Positions 7,852 to 17,607 of a stretch of 64,000 nt of DNA are shown piece by piece. Source of the DNA: Saprospiraceae bacterium (GTDB lineage Bacteria > Bacteroidota > Bacteroidia > Chitinophagales > Saprospiraceae); assembly GCA_016714985.1 (NCBI GenBank), contig JADKBS010000026.1, forward strand, positions 1 through 64,000, written 5' to 3'. The notes under the pieces are model-generated. The model had not been told where the DNA came from and ran no database searches. It was given only the letters and a program-made list of their open reading frames with translations. The position numbers were made by a program, and so were the translations under genes. Numbering within the stretch: the stretch's first letter is position 1; each line of letters opens with the position of its first letter.

Positions 7852-7965
7852 CTCCGTGCCGGTTGGGTTTGACTGGTTGTATTCCGTGCCATTGACGGTG
7901 ACGGACTCGCCGGGACAGAGGGTAGGCGTGTAGTCTGATTGCGCAGGTGGATAAAATGAAAGTTG
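7320..7965 (-). repeat. 162-bp tandem repeats coding 54-residue units
   Basis: The marker CGTGAAATCTGATTGCGC recurs at 7441, 7603 and 7765, and a diverged copy occurs near 7927, always 162 bp apart. The copies are nearly identical in DNA, including silent positions, which points to recent duplication or gene conversion. The first copy has a small change (NPNPKTEV instead of NPTGTEV). Confidence 0.85.
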
Positions 7966-10900
7966 ACATTCACGGTGCTGTCACAACCGTTGGCACTGGC
8001 ATTTGTCAAAACCTCTGCACCAGTTGGGTTCGCCTCGTGGTATTCGGTTCCGTTGATGATGACAGACTCGCCGGGGCAGCGCGTTTGCGAGTAATTGGAT
8101 AGTGCAGGCGGATAGAAGGCTAGGTTGATATTGACCACAGAATCACAGCCAAGGAAGCTGCCGTTGGGGAATATTTCAGAACCTGTGGGGTTGTTTTGGT
8201 CATAAACGGTTCCGTTCACGGCTATGGATTCGCCAAGGCAGAGCGTTTCCACCCAGTTATTGCTTACTGTGCTATTGAAGCTCAAGTCAACGACAATGGT
8301 GGAATCGCAGCCATGAAAACTACCGCCAACGATGACCACGGTTCCTGACGGGTTGGCCTCGTCGTACATCGTCCCGTTCACGGTCTGGCTACCACCTGTG
8401 CACAGCGTTTCAGTCAGGTTATAAGTCGCTAGCGGGTAAAATGACAAAATGACGTTGACCAAAGAGTCGCAGCCGTTGAATGCGGCATTGTCCAAAATAG
8501 CTTGTCCTGTTGGCATGACCTGGTTGAAAGTGGCATTGCCGATGGAGAGGCTTTCGCCAGGGCAGAGCGCCTGGGAGATGCTGCCCGGCGTGCTGGGGTA
8601 GTAAGCCAGTGTCAAGTTCACGATGCTGTCGCAACCGCCAACAAGGGCCGAAAGTGTGGTGGAGTAGTTTCCTGCTTGTGTGTAAATATTTGCCCCTACA
8701 CTGAGGCTTTCCCCAATGCAAAGTGTGGTGTCCACACTGGTAGTGATGGCTGGGTTTTGGCCAGCGCAGAAGGCGTCGAAGTCGCCACTGCCGGGGAGGC
8801 CGGGGTTGTTGGAAAAATCCTTATCTTGTACTGAACAAAGATTTATCAAATCTGGTGTAAAACACCCTTTTAATTGGTTGTATTGCAGTTCAATCGCCTG
8901 CAGGCCCGTCAACTGCCCCAATTCGGAGGGTATGCTACCAGACAATTGATTGAAAGAAAGGTTGAGGTAGTCAAGTTTGGAAAGATTGCCCAATTGCGGC
9001 GGTATTTCACCAGTGAGGCTATTGCCTGCAAGATTGAGCCAAATCAAGCTGTCTATTTCTCCCAATTGATAGGGGATGCTCCCGCTGAGGTCATTGTTAT
9101 GCAGTTCCAACTGCCTCAGCTTGCTCAAAGTTGCAAGTGCAACCGGAATGCTGCCGGTGAGCAAATTGCTGTCGAGGTCTAGGTATTCCAGGTTGGCTAA
9201 GTTGGTCAAGGTATCGGGTATGCTGCCTGTTAAAGAGTTTAGGTGCAGAAACATGGATGTGAGGCTTCCCAAATTCCCCAACGACAAAGGTATTTCCCCG
9301 TTCAGGTTATTTTCGGAGAGGTTGATGAATTCCAAGTTGGCCAAGTTTCCGAGTGTACTTGGTATGCTGCCATTTATTTCATTTACTTGAAGCTCAAGCC
9401 CAACCAAGCTGCTCAAGTTGCCAAGTTCTGGGGGAAGCACTCCTGTCAAATTATTGTCTATTAGTTGGATTCCAAGCACGCAGCCGTCGGCATTGAGTGT
9501 AATGCCATGCCATGTTTCAATTGGCATTCCTTGTACTAGCCAGTTGTCATTATTTGCCCACCCTTGGCCATTTGTCGATGTGAAAAGCACCACAAGTGCC
9601 AATGAATCATTGGAGCATAGGCTTGCATTGGATACCGTTGCACAGGTCGAAAACTCCGAGGTGTTGTTCTGTGCCGTGGCGGTGGCTACCACTTGGTCGC
9701 CATCGTTCACAGGTGCAGCATAAGGGGCGGACAATGTCCAGTTGCCGCTGGCGTCAGCGAGGGTGGTGCCTAGGTAGGTCTTGCCTTGGCAGGGGGCGGT
9801 GCCACAAGGAGTAGAGTTATCGCTTATGAATACTTCAATAATATTTCCAACGCCAGCGATGCCGCTAATGGCTGTTGAGGAAGCAGAAGTAATATTATGA
9901 GTAGCAGGTTGTCCATGAAAAATAACTCTACCAGAGCCATTCGGAATTAATCCGTTACAATAGATTTTGTTTCGAGAAATTAGATTGCTAAAACCTCCAC
10001 CTGTCAAGATAGCAGAATGATATGCACCCGTTATTGTATTATTTTCTATTCTATTGTTATCGGTTCCTATTCCAATTGCGTAGTTAGTAAAACCTCCAAA
10101 AAGAGACTCATCACTCGTAGTCCCGAGAAAATTTCCAATGACGCTGTTGTTGTCAACAGAAATATCAATTCCAATTCTGCAGTTTAAAATTATGTTAGGT
10201 TTTGAAACTGAACCTATCGTGCTGCCATCGCCTGATTGAATGTTAATTCCAACAAAAGCACTATCAATCTTAATTCCATACACCTCACAATTATCACCAA
10301 CAATAGCAAGCCCATAATCCATTGACTGATTACTAACGAGGGTAATAACACCGGGCGACCAATTGGGCTGGGTGGTTCCATCCAAAACCACATTATCTGC
10401 TCCTATGACGGGAAGATCAGAATCTAGGTTGATGACCCAAGGCGCTGTTCCAAAGACAGTTGGGTCTATATTGAACTTGATGGTATCCAACGCCGGGTCT
10501 GCACTCACGCACAAAATCGCTTGCCTGAGCGAGCCGGGGCCGCTGTCGTTGGTATTGGTGACGGTGACAAAGGTGGCGCCGGGTGCGGGGCAGGGGGCGC
10601 TTGGTGGGCAGCCTCCTGTTCCATCAGCACAGAAGGCATCAAATGCTAAATTACTTCCACCACCGGGTAGGCCCATATTGCCAAAGAACTGCGTGTTGCG
10701 GGTACAAAAGGCATTGTATTCCGAAGGCCAGCAGCCGGATAACTGGTTGTCGGATAGGAATAAGGCACCTAAATTGGCCAAATTGGCCAGGGCGGCAGGA
10801 AGCGAGCCTGAAAGTTGGTTTTGCTGCATGTACAGGCCAATCAGGCTTGGGCAGTTAATGCTCGGTATTGGTCCCGTGAAGCTGTTGCAACACAGTGCCA

Positions 10901-11741
10901 AATACTCCAAGTTAGGATAATTGAAGGCGGGAAGCGACCCGCTCATTTTGGCAGTGGCCCCTAGGCCAAAGTTGACGAGGTTTGGTGTATTCAGTTGCAC
11001 CAGCGGCCCGTCGGATAAGTCGTTGTGGTTGAGAATGAGCTGTTCCAATAGCGGCATATTCAGCAATGGCAAGTAGCCTACGAGGTTGTTGCCGGGTGGG
11101 TTGGTCTGTGTCGCCAAATCGTCATCAACACCATCCAAGTCTATTCCGATGACTCGGTCATTTGCATCGCACAGGATGCCGTACCAGTCACAGACATTGC
11201 AGGTAGTGGTGTCCCATGTGTTTCCGGTCGTCCAGTTGATGCCGCCCGTAGCTTCATAGAGGTCGATGAGGGCGGGCTTGTCGGGGTGGGTGCAGGTGGT
11301 GCCGCACATCCCATCTTGGGAGTTGCAGAAGGCAGACCAGCTTTGTGTAGAGAGGCCGGGGTTCTGCCCAATCTGACCTAATGTGACATGAGGGCAAAGA
11401 TCCAGAAGTTGAGCAGGAATACAACCTGATAGTTGGTTTTCATAAAGAGAAAGTGTTTGTAGATTTTGTAGATTTCCTAGCTCAATTGGGATTGTACCCG
11501 AAAGGTTGTTGCCTTCTAATCCTAAATCCTGTAGATTAGATAAGTCTCCAATTTCAGGTGGGATGCTGCCACTTAATTGGTTAACACCCAGATGTAAAAC
11601 CCTAAGCGTTGAAAGGTTTCCCAGTTCTTTCGGAATTGTGCCAGTGAACTGATTAGTATGGATTTTTATCTCAAGTAAATTCGGCAGGTTTCCCAATGAT
11701 GGAGGAATGTTACCACTCAAATTATTTGCCCGCAAATCCAA
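7845..11741 (-). CDS. Gene B fragment 3: LRRs, beta-helix, LRRs, Ig-like repeats
   Basis: This is the longest piece (1298 residues). It contains LRRs, an LRR N-cap (CNVCDWYGILCD), further LRRs, a beta-helix opening (VTVTNTNDSGPGSLRQAILC) with a GTTQPNW turn, a domain reading GTAPCQGKTYLGTTLADASGNWTLSAPY, a second LRR block of about ten repeats, the GCFTPDLINLC cap and several Ig-like repeats with CPGES/CIGES. The last 30 residues are out of frame past the break near 7972. Upstream the gene continues in another frame across 11775. Confidence 0.65.
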   Translation of the reverse strand: MDLRANNLSGNIPPSLGNLPNLLEIKIHTNQFTGTIPKELGNLSTLRVLHLGVNQLSGSIPPEIGDLSNLQDLGLEGNNLSGTIPIELGNLQNLQTLSLYENQLSGCIPAQLLDLCPHVTLGQIGQNPGLSTQSWSAFCNSQDGMCGTTCTHPDKPALIDLYEATGGINWTTGNTWDTTTCNVCDWYGILCDANDRVIGIDLDGVDDDLATQTNPPGNNLVGYLPLLNMPLLEQLILNHNDLSDGPLVQLNTPNLVNFGLGATAKMSGSLPAFNYPNLEYLALCCNSFTGPIPSINCPSLIGLYMQQNQLSGSLPAALANLANLGALFLSDNQLSGCWPSEYNAFCTRNTQFFGNMGLPGGGSNLAFDAFCADGTGGCPPSAPCPAPGATFVTVTNTNDSGPGSLRQAILCVSADPALDTIKFNIDPTVFGTAPWVINLDSDLPVIGADNVVLDGTTQPNWSPGVITLVSNQSMDYGLAIVGDNCEVYGIKIDSAFVGINIQSGDGSTIGSVSKPNIILNCRIGIDISVDNNSVIGNFLGTTSDESLFGGFTNYAIGIGTDNNRIENNTITGAYHSAILTGGGFSNLISRNKIYCNGLIPNGSGRVIFHGQPATHNITSASSTAISGIAGVGNIIEVFISDNSTPCGTAPCQGKTYLGTTLADASGNWTLSAPYAAPVNDGDQVVATATAQNNTSEFSTCATVSNASLCSNDSLALVVLFTSTNGQGWANNDNWLVQGMPIETWHGITLNADGCVLGIQLIDNNLTGVLPPELGNLSSLVGLELQVNEINGSIPSTLGNLANLEFINLSENNLNGEIPLSLGNLGSLTSMFLHLNSLTGSIPDTLTNLANLEYLDLDSNLLTGSIPVALATLSKLRQLELHNNDLSGSIPYQLGEIDSLIWLNLAGNSLTGEIPPQLGNLSKLDYLNLSFNQLSGSIPSELGQLTGLQAIELQYNQLKGCFTPDLINLCSVQDKDFSNNPGLPGSGDFDAFCAGQNPAITTSVDTTLCIGESLSVGANIYTQAGNYSTTLSALVGGCDSIVNLTLAYYPSTPGSISQALCPGESLSIGNATFNQVMPTGQAILDNAAFNGCDSLVNVILSFYPLATYNLTETLCTGGSQTVNGTMYDEANPSGTVVIVGGSFHGCDSTIVVDLSFNSTVSNNWVETLCLGESIAVNGTVYDQNNPTGSEIFPNGSFLGCDSVVNINLAFYPPALSNYSQTRCPGESVIINGTEYHEANPTGAEVLTNASANGCDSTVNVNFHFIHLRNQTTRLPSVPASPSPSMARNTTSQTQPARRC

Positions 11742-12421
11742 AAAAAGGAGATTTTGGAGGTTTCCAAATTCTGTGGAATAGAGCCACTCAAGCCGTTTAC
11801 GTTAAGTCTTATTTCTAAAGCATTCTGCAAATCTCCTAGCGTAATTGGTATTGGCCCATTAAGTTGATTAGCGGTTAAGCGAAGTCTTTCCAAGCTTTGA
11901 AGTGTTCCAAGCTCGTCTGGGATAGAACCCGTCATATTGTTTGAGTTGAGATATAGGTTTCTAACACACCCCTGCCCATTCACCGTCACCCCAAACCAAG
12001 TCCCAATCGGCTGCCCCGGCACGAGCCAGTTGGTGCTGTTCGTCCAGTTAGGGCCGCCAGTGGAATTGTAGAGGGCCACGAGGGTTAGGGAGTCGGTATA
12101 GTTACAGGTGGGTGCAGTAGCAACTGTTGCACAACTTGAAAAAGCCGATGTATTGCCGCTTCCATCCCTTGCTGTTGCTGTGATTTCATCGCCAACATCC
12201 ACCGTATTTGAAAAAGGTGCAGACAAAACCCAACTCCCGGAGACGTTGGCGGTAGCAGTGCCAAGGAAGGTTCTGCCCTGACAAGGTGCGTTGCTGCACG
12301 CAGCAGCATTGTTGATATAAACCTCAACAATAGCACTTGGTAGGGCAGTGCCACTTATCTGCGATAGGGTGGTGTTGTCGATGCCTGGGCTGCCAATGCT
12401 GTTGTTGCCGCCACTCGACAA
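11717..12421 (-). CDS. Gene B fragment 2: beta-helix end and LRR start
   Basis: The frame is open up to about 12610. It has the domain SAIVEVYINNAAACSNAPCQ with GSWVLSAPF, then the LRR N-cap (DSLTLVALYNSTGGPNWTNSTNW, LVPGQPIGTWFGV) and three LRRs. The last residues (ETSKISFFWICG) are out of frame; shifting near 11775 restores NLQNLLFLDLRANNLSG of the next piece. Confidence 0.6.
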   Translation of the reverse strand: MSSGGNNSIGSPGIDNTTLSQISGTALPSAIVEVYINNAAACSNAPCQGRTFLGTATANVSGSWVLSAPFSNTVDVGDEITATARDGSGNTSAFSSCATVATAPTCNYTDSLTLVALYNSTGGPNWTNSTNWLVPGQPIGTWFGVTVNGQGCVRNLYLNSNNMTGSIPDELGTLQSLERLRLTANQLNGPIPITLGDLQNALEIRLNVNGLSGSIPQNLETSKISFFWICGQII

Positions 12422-12476
12422 AGAGATGCCCCCAGTGGTGTTGCAAAGAAAGCTGTTCTGTGAAATAAGATTGCCG

Positions 12477-13982
12477 TCACCAGTGACGACGCTTACCCCG
12501 CTTCCAAAGCAGTATTGGATAGTATTGTTGGAAACAGTACAATTGTTGCCATCTATCTGAATACCATTCGATGCAATGGCATTGCCCGAAGCGGATGACC
12601 CGATGGTGTGTGTGCCTTATCGCTGTGTTGCTTGCAGCCGAAGTGCTATAAACGCCCCTGTTCCCCTTCTCCATGATATTTCCCTTGCCATCGGTGCCGA
12701 TTTCACAATCGGCACCTTCGATCCTTATAATGTCGTTGTTTGGGTTTTGCAGTCGCAATCCGTATAGATTCTGGTTGTTTCCCCGCAACCTAATTAGTGG
12801 TGAATTTGCTGAGAAGCTGCTGGATGGTTGAATGGAGACGGTACCGCTAGGCTGTGTGCTGCCGTCTATGGTAATGTCATTATTGAACAATTGGAGGCTG
12901 GAATCAAGTTGTATGATGTGCTGCCCATTGCCCGGTATGTTAAAAGTGATGTTGTCTATGGTTGAAACGGTATTGGCACAATGAACGGCTTGTCGTAGGG
13001 AGCCTGTTCCCGAATCGTTGGTGTTGATGACGGCAATGGAAGTTGTACCGAAAGGAGGACATGTCAGTTGTTGCGAGCAATCCCAAAGCAGGGTTGAAGA
13101 GGTTAGGAACTGCAACTGTTCAAGGTTGGTACCAGTACTGTTGCTATATGAAAAAAGTAGATTTCCGCTACAATCATACACATCCCCACCTTGGTCGCTA
13201 CAAGAAGCTGGTCGTTTGATTTCTATCACGTCTTGGTACAAATATTCGCTAAGATAAACAGTTATGGGGCATGTTGCACAGTTCAATTGTTGATGATATT
13301 CAGAAAGCAGGTATAATTTAAAGGGTTTTCCTTGGCAGTTTGAGTTTGTGTTACAATAAAAGGGAGGGTAGGTTATATCATAAGAACAAGTACCATAATC
13401 CAATTCAAACGACACGTTCGTGGCTTGGCCTGCCGCAGCTCCAGCAATGAAGAACTCTACAGGTATGGTGCCGTCGCATTCACCTCCTGTAACTGAATAT
13501 ATCCCATCACAATCTGAACTACATGAGTTGGCATAAGTACGGCCATTGCATCCGCAAATTGGGTCGTAAAATGCTAGACACGGATCGGGGCAAAATGGCG
13601 TCCCATAACATGGAATACTGATATTTCCAGAAGAACTGGAATAATTGGTATAGCCTCCGAAAAACAGTGGGATAGAAGGTTCTTCGCTGAAAAACAGAAA
13701 AGTAATGTTGAACGTATTGCCAGCGCAACTTATATCACTAATTGTGTACTTCAATTCCGTTGGGCATTGGCCAAATAATTGAAGCGAAGCGGTTGTAAGG
13801 GGAAGCGTGAATAAACAAAATCTAAAGATGATTCTCTGAAGGGAGTTTACCGGGTTCATAAGTGTCTGCAAATTATTGTTTTCGACCAATATAGGATGAG
13901 CAAAAGTACCCAAAAATCGAAACTGCACAACCTGCCCTGCAATCGGGCTGGTAAAATTAAGATTGGGCAGTTTGGGCATCAA
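12477..13982 (-). CDS. Gene B fragment 1: signal peptide, Kazal-like domain, beta-helix
   Basis: The likely start is ATG 13859 (MNPVNSLQRIIFRFCLFTL), giving a signal peptide; the longer frame to 13982 runs into the promoter. After about 80 residues comes a Kazal-like motif (PCLAFYDPICGCNGRTYANS then CSSDCDGIYSVTGGEC), as in serine-protease inhibitors. A beta-helix region follows (VINTNDSGTGSLRQAVHC, GSTQPSG). The last 40 residues are out of frame past the break near 12610. Confidence 0.65.
   Translation of the reverse strand: MMPKLPNLNFTSPIAGQVVQFRFLGTFAHPILVENNNLQTLMNPVNSLQRIIFRFCLFTLPLTTASLQLFGQCPTELKYTISDISCAGNTFNITFLFFSEEPSIPLFFGGYTNYSSSSGNISIPCYGTPFCPDPCLAFYDPICGCNGRTYANSCSSDCDGIYSVTGGECDGTIPVEFFIAGAAAGQATNVSFELDYGTCSYDITYPPFYCNTNSNCQGKPFKLYLLSEYHQQLNCATCPITVYLSEYLYQDVIEIKRPASCSDQGGDVYDCSGNLLFSYSNSTGTNLEQLQFLTSSTLLWDCSQQLTCPPFGTTSIAVINTNDSGTGSLRQAVHCANTVSTIDNITFNIPGNGQHIIQLDSSLQLFNNDITIDGSTQPSGTVSIQPSSSFSANSPLIRLRGNNQNLYGLRLQNPNNDIIRIEGADCEIGTDGKGNIMEKGNRGVYSTSAASNTAIRHTHHRVIRFGQCHCIEWYSDRWQQLYCFQQYYPILLWKRGKRRHW
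13901..13908 (-). promoter_or_regulatory. Candidate -7 element (TACTTTTG) of gene B
   Basis: TACTTTTG on the minus strand fits the Bacteroidota TAnnTTTG consensus, 42 bp upstream of the ATG at 13859. About 60 bp around it, including a TATATTGGT segment and the start codon context ACACTTATGAACCCG, are conserved upstream of gene C. Confidence 0.55.
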
Positions 13983-13997
13983 ATGGTTGCCAAGGGT

Positions 13998-14231
13998 TCA
14001 ATCCTCCAAAATCAGGTTCACGGCTCCCTTCACCTCGAAGGTTTTCTCCCTCGTTTCCACCTTTAAGAGGTAGTAATATGCTCCTTGGGGGAGTTGCTTG
14101 CCCCCCATGCTTCTCCCGTCCCAAGGGGAGTAGGGAGCTGCCCTAAAGAGCATTTCCCCCCAACGGTTGACAATGGTCAATTCGCCTGTGGCTTCTGTGG
14201 GCACGCAGCCTGCCAGTCTGAATGGCTCCAA
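13998..14231 (-). CDS. Gene C fragment: type B sorting domain
   Basis: This is the C-terminal 77 residues: LTIVNRWGEMLFRAAPYSPW, PQGAYYYLLKV, then KGAVNLILED. The frame joins the preceding VNVFTPNGDAVNEPL segment through a one-base break near 14240 (AA where AAA is expected on the plus strand). It is the T9SS export signal of gene C. Confidence 0.6.
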   Translation of the reverse strand: MEPFRLAGCVPTEATGELTIVNRWGEMLFRAAPYSPWDGRSMGGKQLPQGAYYYLLKVETREKTFEVKGAVNLILED

Positions 14232-15034
14232 GGGGTCAGAAGAGGTTCGTTTACAGCATCCCCGTTGGGAGTGAACACATTAACCCGCTCCTCCTCGTCA
14301 TCTTCGAAACAATCCTGCTCGATGAACAAAGACACGATGGCCGTATCGCATCTTAAGGGGCAAACCGCATGGCAAATTGTGTAGTGGAAGGAGTCTTGTC
14401 CAAAGGCATCGGGGTTGTTGAGGGTAAAGGTAAGATCCCCATCCCCGCTTACCGTGTTTGAACCATTGGCGGGCGATGAAAGCAATACAAGCTCCCAGTC
14501 GTTGCCCACCTCACCCGTGAATTCATCGTTCTCAATAATATTGAGATTGGTGGTAAGCTCGTTGGCGTCCACCACTGCCTCGTCATCGGCCAAAAGGGGA
14601 GGGGAGGGGTCAACTACCGTCAGGCGTAAGGTGTACAAAATACTGTCGCAGCCCATTGTGCTGGCAAGGGCATACTCGTACTCGCCACTATCTGCCAATA
14701 ACTCGCCATTGAAAAGGATGGTTTCACCTTTACAAATGGTAGTATCGAACAGTTCCGAAGAAGCTGCCAAAAATTGGAGCAAAATAGTGACGGTGCTATC
14801 ACAGCCATTAGTACTTGCTCCAGCCAAAATCTCCGTACCGATTGGGTTTGCCTGATTGTATTCTTCTGTCCCATTGATAAGGATGGACTCGTCGGGGCAC
14901 AGCGTCATTTGCAGGCTCGAATCGGCCTGTGGGTAAAAGGAAAGGTTGATGGTAACGGTCGTATCACAAGCTGAGGACGCCAGCCAGCAGGGTTTCTGAG
15001 CCTGTGGGATTAGTGGCATTATAAGTTGTTCCAT
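14177..15034 (-). CDS. Gene C fragment: Ig-like repeats and pre-CHU_C domain
   Basis: It carries repeats with CPDESILINGTEEYNQANP and NGCDSTVTILLQF, then ADDEAVVDANELTTNLNIIE and VNVFTPNGD. The first ~20 and last ~20 residues are out of frame because of the breaks near 14980 and 14240. Confidence 0.55.
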   Translation of the reverse strand: MEQLIMPLIPQAQKPCWLASSACDTTVTINLSFYPQADSSLQMTLCPDESILINGTEEYNQANPIGTEILAGASTNGCDSTVTILLQFLAASSELFDTTICKGETILFNGELLADSGEYEYALASTMGCDSILYTLRLTVVDPSPPLLADDEAVVDANELTTNLNIIENDEFTGEVGNDWELVLLSSPANGSNTVSGDGDLTFTLNNPDAFGQDSFHYTICHAVCPLRCDTAIVSLFIEQDCFEDDEEERVNVFTPNGDAVNEPLLTPWSHSDWQAACPQKPQAN

Positions 15035-15611
15035 TGATGGTTATGCTGCCACCGTAGCAAAGGGTAGAGTCAATGCTTAGGCTAACAGGGGCATTGACAG
15101 TTAAGTTGGTGAAAACGATGCTGTCACAGTTGGCAATGCTCACCAACGTGTCAACATAGCTGCCAGATTGGGTATAAATGGAGTTCCCTACTTGAAAAAA
15201 ATCTCCCTCGCAAATTGTCGGGACAAGGTTTGTCTGCGAGGCCGGGAGTTCTTGTACTGTGATGCCGTCGGTCGAGGTACAGCCATTGGCGTCCGTCACT
15301 GTCACAGCGTAGGTGCCAGCCTGTGTCACCGAAATGGTTTGCGAAGTGGCACTGTTTGACCAAATGTAGGTGATGCCAGAACCAGCGTTGAGCGTGGTAG
15401 TGTTGCAGAAAGCGTAGTCGTTACCCAAATTGACGGTTTGAGGTTGGTATAAACTTAGACTTAAATGCATGATGCTGTCGCAGCCACCAAATGCCGTAAA
15501 CATGACATCTCCCCTGGTTGGGAATAGGTATTTCCGCCCAACAATAGGCTTTCGCCCGTGCAAAGCACAGTGTCCATGTTTGTGGTGATGGCAGGGCTTT
15601 GGCCTGTGCAA
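14964..15611 (-). CDS. Gene C fragment: Ig-like repeats
   Basis: It contains GGCDSIMHLSLSLYQPQTVN, a PKD-like segment (GSGITYIWSNSATSQTISVT, AGTYAVTVTDANGC) and CYGGSITINGTTYNATNP. The first ~35 residues are out of frame before the break near 15510. Confidence 0.55.
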   Translation of the reverse strand: MHRPKPCHHHKHGHCALHGRKPIVGRKYLFPTRGDVMFTAFGGCDSIMHLSLSLYQPQTVNLGNDYAFCNTTTLNAGSGITYIWSNSATSQTISVTQAGTYAVTVTDANGCTSTDGITVQELPASQTNLVPTICEGDFFQVGNSIYTQSGSYVDTLVSIANCDSIVFTNLTVNAPVSLSIDSTLCYGGSITINGTTYNATNPTGSETLLAGVLSL

Positions 15612-16732
15612 AAGGCGTCGAAGTCGCCGCCACCGGGGAGGCCGGTGTTGTTGGTGAACTCATTGTCAATGTTGCAAAATACCAAAAACCCATCAGGGAA
15701 ACAGCCAGTGAGTTGGTTACTGGACAGGTTAATTGTTGTTAAGTTGGTCAAACTGGAAAGCCCATCAGGTAGCGGGCCGCTCAATTGATTGAAGAAAAGG
15801 TACAACTCCTGTAAATTGCCCAGATTGCTCAAAGCTGGAGGGATTGGACCTGTCAATTGTAGGCTCGATAGGTCCAGCACTTGTAGATTTGAAAGGGTTC
15901 CCAAAGAGCTGGGTATGGTTCCCGAAAGCTGGTTTATAGACAGGTACAGTTCTGTTAGGTTCAACAGGCTGCCCATTTCGTTTGGAATGATGCCAGTTAG
16001 TGCATTATTGAAGAGGTTCAGGTAGGTCAATTGTGCCAGATTGCCGATGGCAGCTGGTATTTGCCCGTCCAATTGGTTCTGCGAAAGGTCAATGGATGTT
16101 ACACATCCCTCCGCATTCACCGTCACCCCATGCCACGTCCCTATCGGCATACCCGGCACGAGCCAGTTAGTGTTGTTTGTCCAATTGTCGCCATCGGTAG
16201 CATGATAAAATGCCACTAATACCAGAGAGTCGTTGGGGCAAAGCGTAGCAGGTGCTGTCACCGTTGCGCAAGCCGAAAACTCCGAAGTGTTGTTCTGTGC
16301 CGTGGCGGTGGCCACCACTTGGTCGCCAAGGTTGAGGGTCGCTGCAAACGGAGCCGTCAGCGTCCAATCCCCAGCTGCATCGGCAAGGGTGGTGCCAAGG
16401 TAGGTTTTGCCTTGGCAGGGGGCGGTAGTGCAGGAGGCATCTCCATGAGCGTAAACTTCAACTAAGCTGTTGGGAGAACCTGTACCTGCGATTGCGTTGC
16501 TTTCCGCAATGTTGATAACTGGTGCTAGAAAAGCTGCATTGTTGGAAGGGCGGTCTATGGCTGCGTCATTGCAAGCAAAACTGTTCCTAGAAATCAATGT
16601 ATTAGGATGATTGTCCGGGAAATTAGCGCCAACTTGATTGTACATGATATGGTTTTCATAGCCGGGGCTGCTGCCAATCTGAACTGATGTTTGCGTCGTT
16701 TGGCCGATATTTATCCCATAATTGCAACCCAT
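15461..16732 (-). CDS. Gene C fragment: beta-helix end and LRR block
   Basis: This fragment has 423 residues, starting in the end of a beta-helix (NYGINIGQTTQTS). It continues with TAPCQGKTYLGTTLADAAGD, the LRR N-cap (DSLVLVAFYHATDGDNWTNN), about seven LRRs and the FTNNTGLPGGGDFDAFC linker. The tail after GGNTYSQPGE is out of frame. Confidence 0.6.
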   Translation of the reverse strand: MGCNYGINIGQTTQTSVQIGSSPGYENHIMYNQVGANFPDNHPNTLISRNSFACNDAAIDRPSNNAAFLAPVINIAESNAIAGTGSPNSLVEVYAHGDASCTTAPCQGKTYLGTTLADAAGDWTLTAPFAATLNLGDQVVATATAQNNTSEFSACATVTAPATLCPNDSLVLVAFYHATDGDNWTNNTNWLVPGMPIGTWHGVTVNAEGCVTSIDLSQNQLDGQIPAAIGNLAQLTYLNLFNNALTGIIPNEMGSLLNLTELYLSINQLSGTIPSSLGTLSNLQVLDLSSLQLTGPIPPALSNLGNLQELYLFFNQLSGPLPDGLSSLTNLTTINLSSNQLTGCFPDGFLVFCNIDNEFTNNTGLPGGGDFDAFCTGQSPAITTNMDTVLCTGESLLLGGNTYSQPGEMSCLRHLVAATASCI

Positions 16733-16770
16733 GTCTTCGAGGCCGCTGTTTGTACCTATATCATTGCCTA

Positions 16771-17607
16771 CTATTTGGATACCCGAAGAGGTAAAACTGT
16801 TGGCGTTGTCCCAGCAATTAATGCCATAAGCGAGGTTGCCAAAAACGTTACCCTCCCCAAGGCTTCGGCTTCTCCAACCACAATGTTTCTGGCTTCCATG
16901 CCTAATCCGGTAGCTGGATAGATGCCTTGCCCGACCATAGCTTGGTTCTCGTCAAGGCCAAATATATTGGAACTCACGCTTCCATTTGCACAATCTTGAA
17001 GTGTGACTTGATGCCTGAATTCCCCATTTCCAGCATTATTGTAGAAAACGTTTACCTTGTCGGGTGCGCCGATTTTAAGGCCAGTAAAATTGCTTAAACC
17101 AAGGGCTGCATGGAAATCAACGTTTCGGATAACAAGTCCATATAAATCGAAACCTGCGTTGTTTGCCGAATGTATGGCATGAAACGGAAATGAGGGTACA
17201 TTGCTCGGTACGTTGGTTCCATCTATCACCACTTTTCCTAAAAACCACCCCGGCTGCGTGGTTGCGTCAATCACAACACCGTTGGCAATAATCTGGGGTA
17301 GGGTTGTGTTCACCCCAATCACCTGTACGCCATTCCCCGGAATATTGAACTTGATGGTATCCAACGCAGGGTCAGCATTCACGCACAGTATCGCCTGCCC
17401 TAAGCGAGCCGGGGCCACTGTCGTTGGTGTTGGTGACGATGAGGGAGGTAGTGCCAGCTGGTGGGCAGTTGGTGCTTGCGGTACAGGCTCCTGTTCCATC
17501 GGCACAGAAAGCATCAAAATCGCCGCCATTTGGAAGGTCAGGATTGTCCCAAAAATTGTGAGGATTTGCGTTGCAAAGTGTATCATAGGATACTGGAAAA
17601 CAATCAC
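16771..17607 (-). CDS. Gene C fragment: right-handed beta-helix region
   Basis: The in-frame part begins near RQAILCVNADPALDTIKF and runs through DATTQPGW, NNAGFDLYGLVIRNVDF and a series of short strands typical of parallel beta-helices. The first ~70 residues (before 17408) are out of frame. Confidence 0.55.
   Translation of the reverse strand: MIVFQYPMIHFATQILTIFGTILTFQMAAILMLSVPMEQEPVPQAPTAHQLALPPSSSPTPTTVAPARLGQAILCVNADPALDTIKFNIPGNGVQVIGVNTTLPQIIANGVVIDATTQPGWFLGKVVIDGTNVPSNVPSFPFHAIHSANNAGFDLYGLVIRNVDFHAALGLSNFTGLKIGAPDKVNVFYNNAGNGEFRHQVTLQDCANGSVSSNIFGLDENQAMVGQGIYPATGLGMEARNIVVGEAEALGRVTFLATSLMALIAGTTPTVLPLRVSK

Larger units (their letters stand above)
6531..13859 (-). pseudogene. 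Gene B: giant T9SS LRR/beta-helix/Kazal protein with four frame breaks
   Basis: A single gene of about 2440 codons is inferred from five overlapping frames. Order: signal peptide from ATG 13859, Kazal-like domain, beta-helix region, LRR block, second beta-helix, second LRR block, a series of about 50-residue Ig-like repeats (some as 162-bp tandem copies) and a CHU_C type B sorting domain. Frame breaks fall near 12610 (in a CA-repeat), 11775, 7972 and 7156; at each, continuing in the next frame restores the family sequence. T9SS would place the product on the cell surface. Sequencing error cannot be excluded. Confidence 0.7.

Noticed and set aside
7320..7965. CRISPR-like array
   Set aside because: Units are 162 bp, in frame and coding, with no spacers between short repeats. 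The same holds for 57460-59460.
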